Shown piece by piece: positions 13,121-13,856 of a stretch of 13,856 nucleotides of DNA. This DNA is from Verrucomicrobiota bacterium. GTDB taxonomy: Bacteria > Verrucomicrobiota > Verrucomicrobiia > Verrucomicrobiales > Verrucomicrobiaceae. The notes under the pieces were generated by a model that worked only from the letters and a program-made list of their open reading frames with translations, did not search any database and was not told where the DNA came from. A program made the translations under genes and the position numbers. The stretch lies in contig JAIOQF010000207.1 of the NCBI GenBank assembly GCA_021413535.1, positions 1-13,856 of the forward strand. The letters run 5' to 3'. The first letter of the stretch is position 1. Each line of letters opens with the position of its first letter.

Positions 13121-13856
13121 ATGAAATATATTTTTGTCACCGGCGGCGTCGTTAGTTCACTCGGCAAAGGGCTTGCCGCAGCCTCGCTCGGCACCCTATT
13201 GGAGCACCGCGGACAGAAGGTGATTCTGCAAAAGTTTGATCCGTATTTGAACATCGATCCTGGCACCATGAACCCCTATGAGCACGGCGAAGTTTACGTG
13301 CTCGACGACGGCGCGGAAACGGATCTCGATCTCGGCCACTACGAACGCTTCACCAGCACCAATCTCTCGCGCCTGAATAATCTCACCAGCGGCCAAGTCT
13401 ATCAAAGCGTGCTCAAGAAGGAGCGCGATGGTGATTACCTCGGCGGCACCGTGCAGGTCATTCCGCATGTCACCAACGAAATCAAAGATCGCATCCGCAA
13501 GGTCGCGCGCGAGATGACGGCGGACATCATCATCACCGAGATCGGCGGCACCGTGGGCGACATTGAAGGACTCCCCTTCCTCGAGGCCATCCGTCAGTTC
13601 GCGCAGGATGTCGGACCGGAGAACGTGCTCTTCATTCACACCACGCTCATCATCTACATGCGCGCGGCGGGCGAACTGAAAACCAAGCCCACGCAGCAGA
13701 GTATCGCCAAGCTTCGCGAAATCGGCATCAGCCCCGGCATCATTCTCTGCCGCACGGAACTGCCGCTCGACCACGATGTGAAGGATAAAATATCCCTCTT
13801 CTGCAACGTCTCGCCCGACGCCGTCATCGAGGCGCGCGACGTGAAAAACTCCATCT
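13121..13856 (+). CDS. pyrG: CTP synthase, N-terminal part (runs off the window edge)
   Basis: The first 245 residues of CTP synthase, which aminates UTP to CTP with ATP and glutamine in the cytoplasm. The start MKYIFVTGGVVSSLGKGLAA carries the P-loop-like GGVVSSLGKG. KFDPYLNIDPGTMNPYEHGE, DDGAETDLDLGHYERF and EIGGTVGDIEGLPFLEAIRQ are diagnostic of the synthetase (amidoligase) domain and include the Mg/ATP-binding acidic residues. The full enzyme is about 540 residues; the glutamine amidotransferase domain lies beyond the window. The ATG has a weak AGAAG upstream and is the only start near the conserved N-terminus. It follows kdsB by 42 bp. Confidence 0.96.
   Translation, partial: MKYIFVTGGVVSSLGKGLAAASLGTLLEHRGQKVILQKFDPYLNIDPGTMNPYEHGEVYVLDDGAETDLDLGHYERFTSTNLSRLNNLTSGQVYQSVLKKERDGDYLGGTVQVIPHVTNEIKDRIRKVAREMTADIIITEIGGTVGDIEGLPFLEAIRQFAQDVGPENVLFIHTTLIIYMRAAGELKTKPTQQSIAKLREIGISPGIILCRTELPLDHDVKDKISLFCNVSPDAVIEARDVKNSI

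Noticed and set aside
13196..13774. Minus-strand open frames opposite pyrG and kdsB
   Set aside because: Both are antisense to securely identified genes and have no independent coding evidence.

Overview
The window looks like a chromosomal stretch from a Gram-negative bacterium of the PVC group, most likely a verrucomicrobial lineage. The evidence is indirect: a kdsB-pyrG pair as in Chlamydiae, paired exported squalene-cyclase-like toroid proteins, a BD-FAE-type esterase, and palindromic repeats of a style I associate with Verrucomicrobia. KdsB implies lipopolysaccharide. No rRNA, tRNA or CRISPR array was seen. Most genes are GC-rich, so several AT-rich patches stand out.

Minus-strand block, 1-4183: a ParA-type ATPase gene (3395-4183), then, after a 142-bp gap, two adjacent exported alpha/alpha-toroid proteins (1837-3252 and 657-1829), then the 5' part of hisS (1-616), which leaves the window. 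Gaps of 7 and 40 bp suggest that the toroid genes and hisS are co-transcribed.

Plus-strand block, 4240-7264: a SWIM-domain SNF2/HepA-type helicase gene that is broken and mosaic. It carries an in-frame palindromic repeat (4938-4998), an AT-rich tract spanning the motif Ia-II coding region (about 6095-6372), a deletion with frame change and stop at about 6496-6502, and a second unrelated in-frame palindromic repeat (6682-6745).

Plus-strand block, 7417-11161: a strong sigma70-like promoter, a membrane-anchored coiled-coil protein with a frameshift at an A8 run, a decayed copy of the 5' end of a hydrolase gene, a second membrane coiled-coil protein that also appears frameshifted, an exported helical protein with a C-terminal membrane anchor, and an intact alpha/beta hydrolase. 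The three membrane/helical proteins match no family I can name and are the best candidate for an undescribed system. The decayed and intact hydrolase 5' ends bracket two of them, as if the module had been inserted with duplication of its target.

Region 11178-12316: a solo palindromic repeat, a small minus-strand membrane protein, a minus-strand 3D-domain protein coupled by TAATG overlap to the 3' remnant of a lost gene, a perfect 71-bp tandem duplication, and an AT-rich spacer. The plus strand then carries kdsB and the 5' part of pyrG.

Two apparent frameshifts, an internal deletion and an exact 71-bp duplication in 14 kb mean that assembly or base-call error must be excluded before biological readings are trusted.
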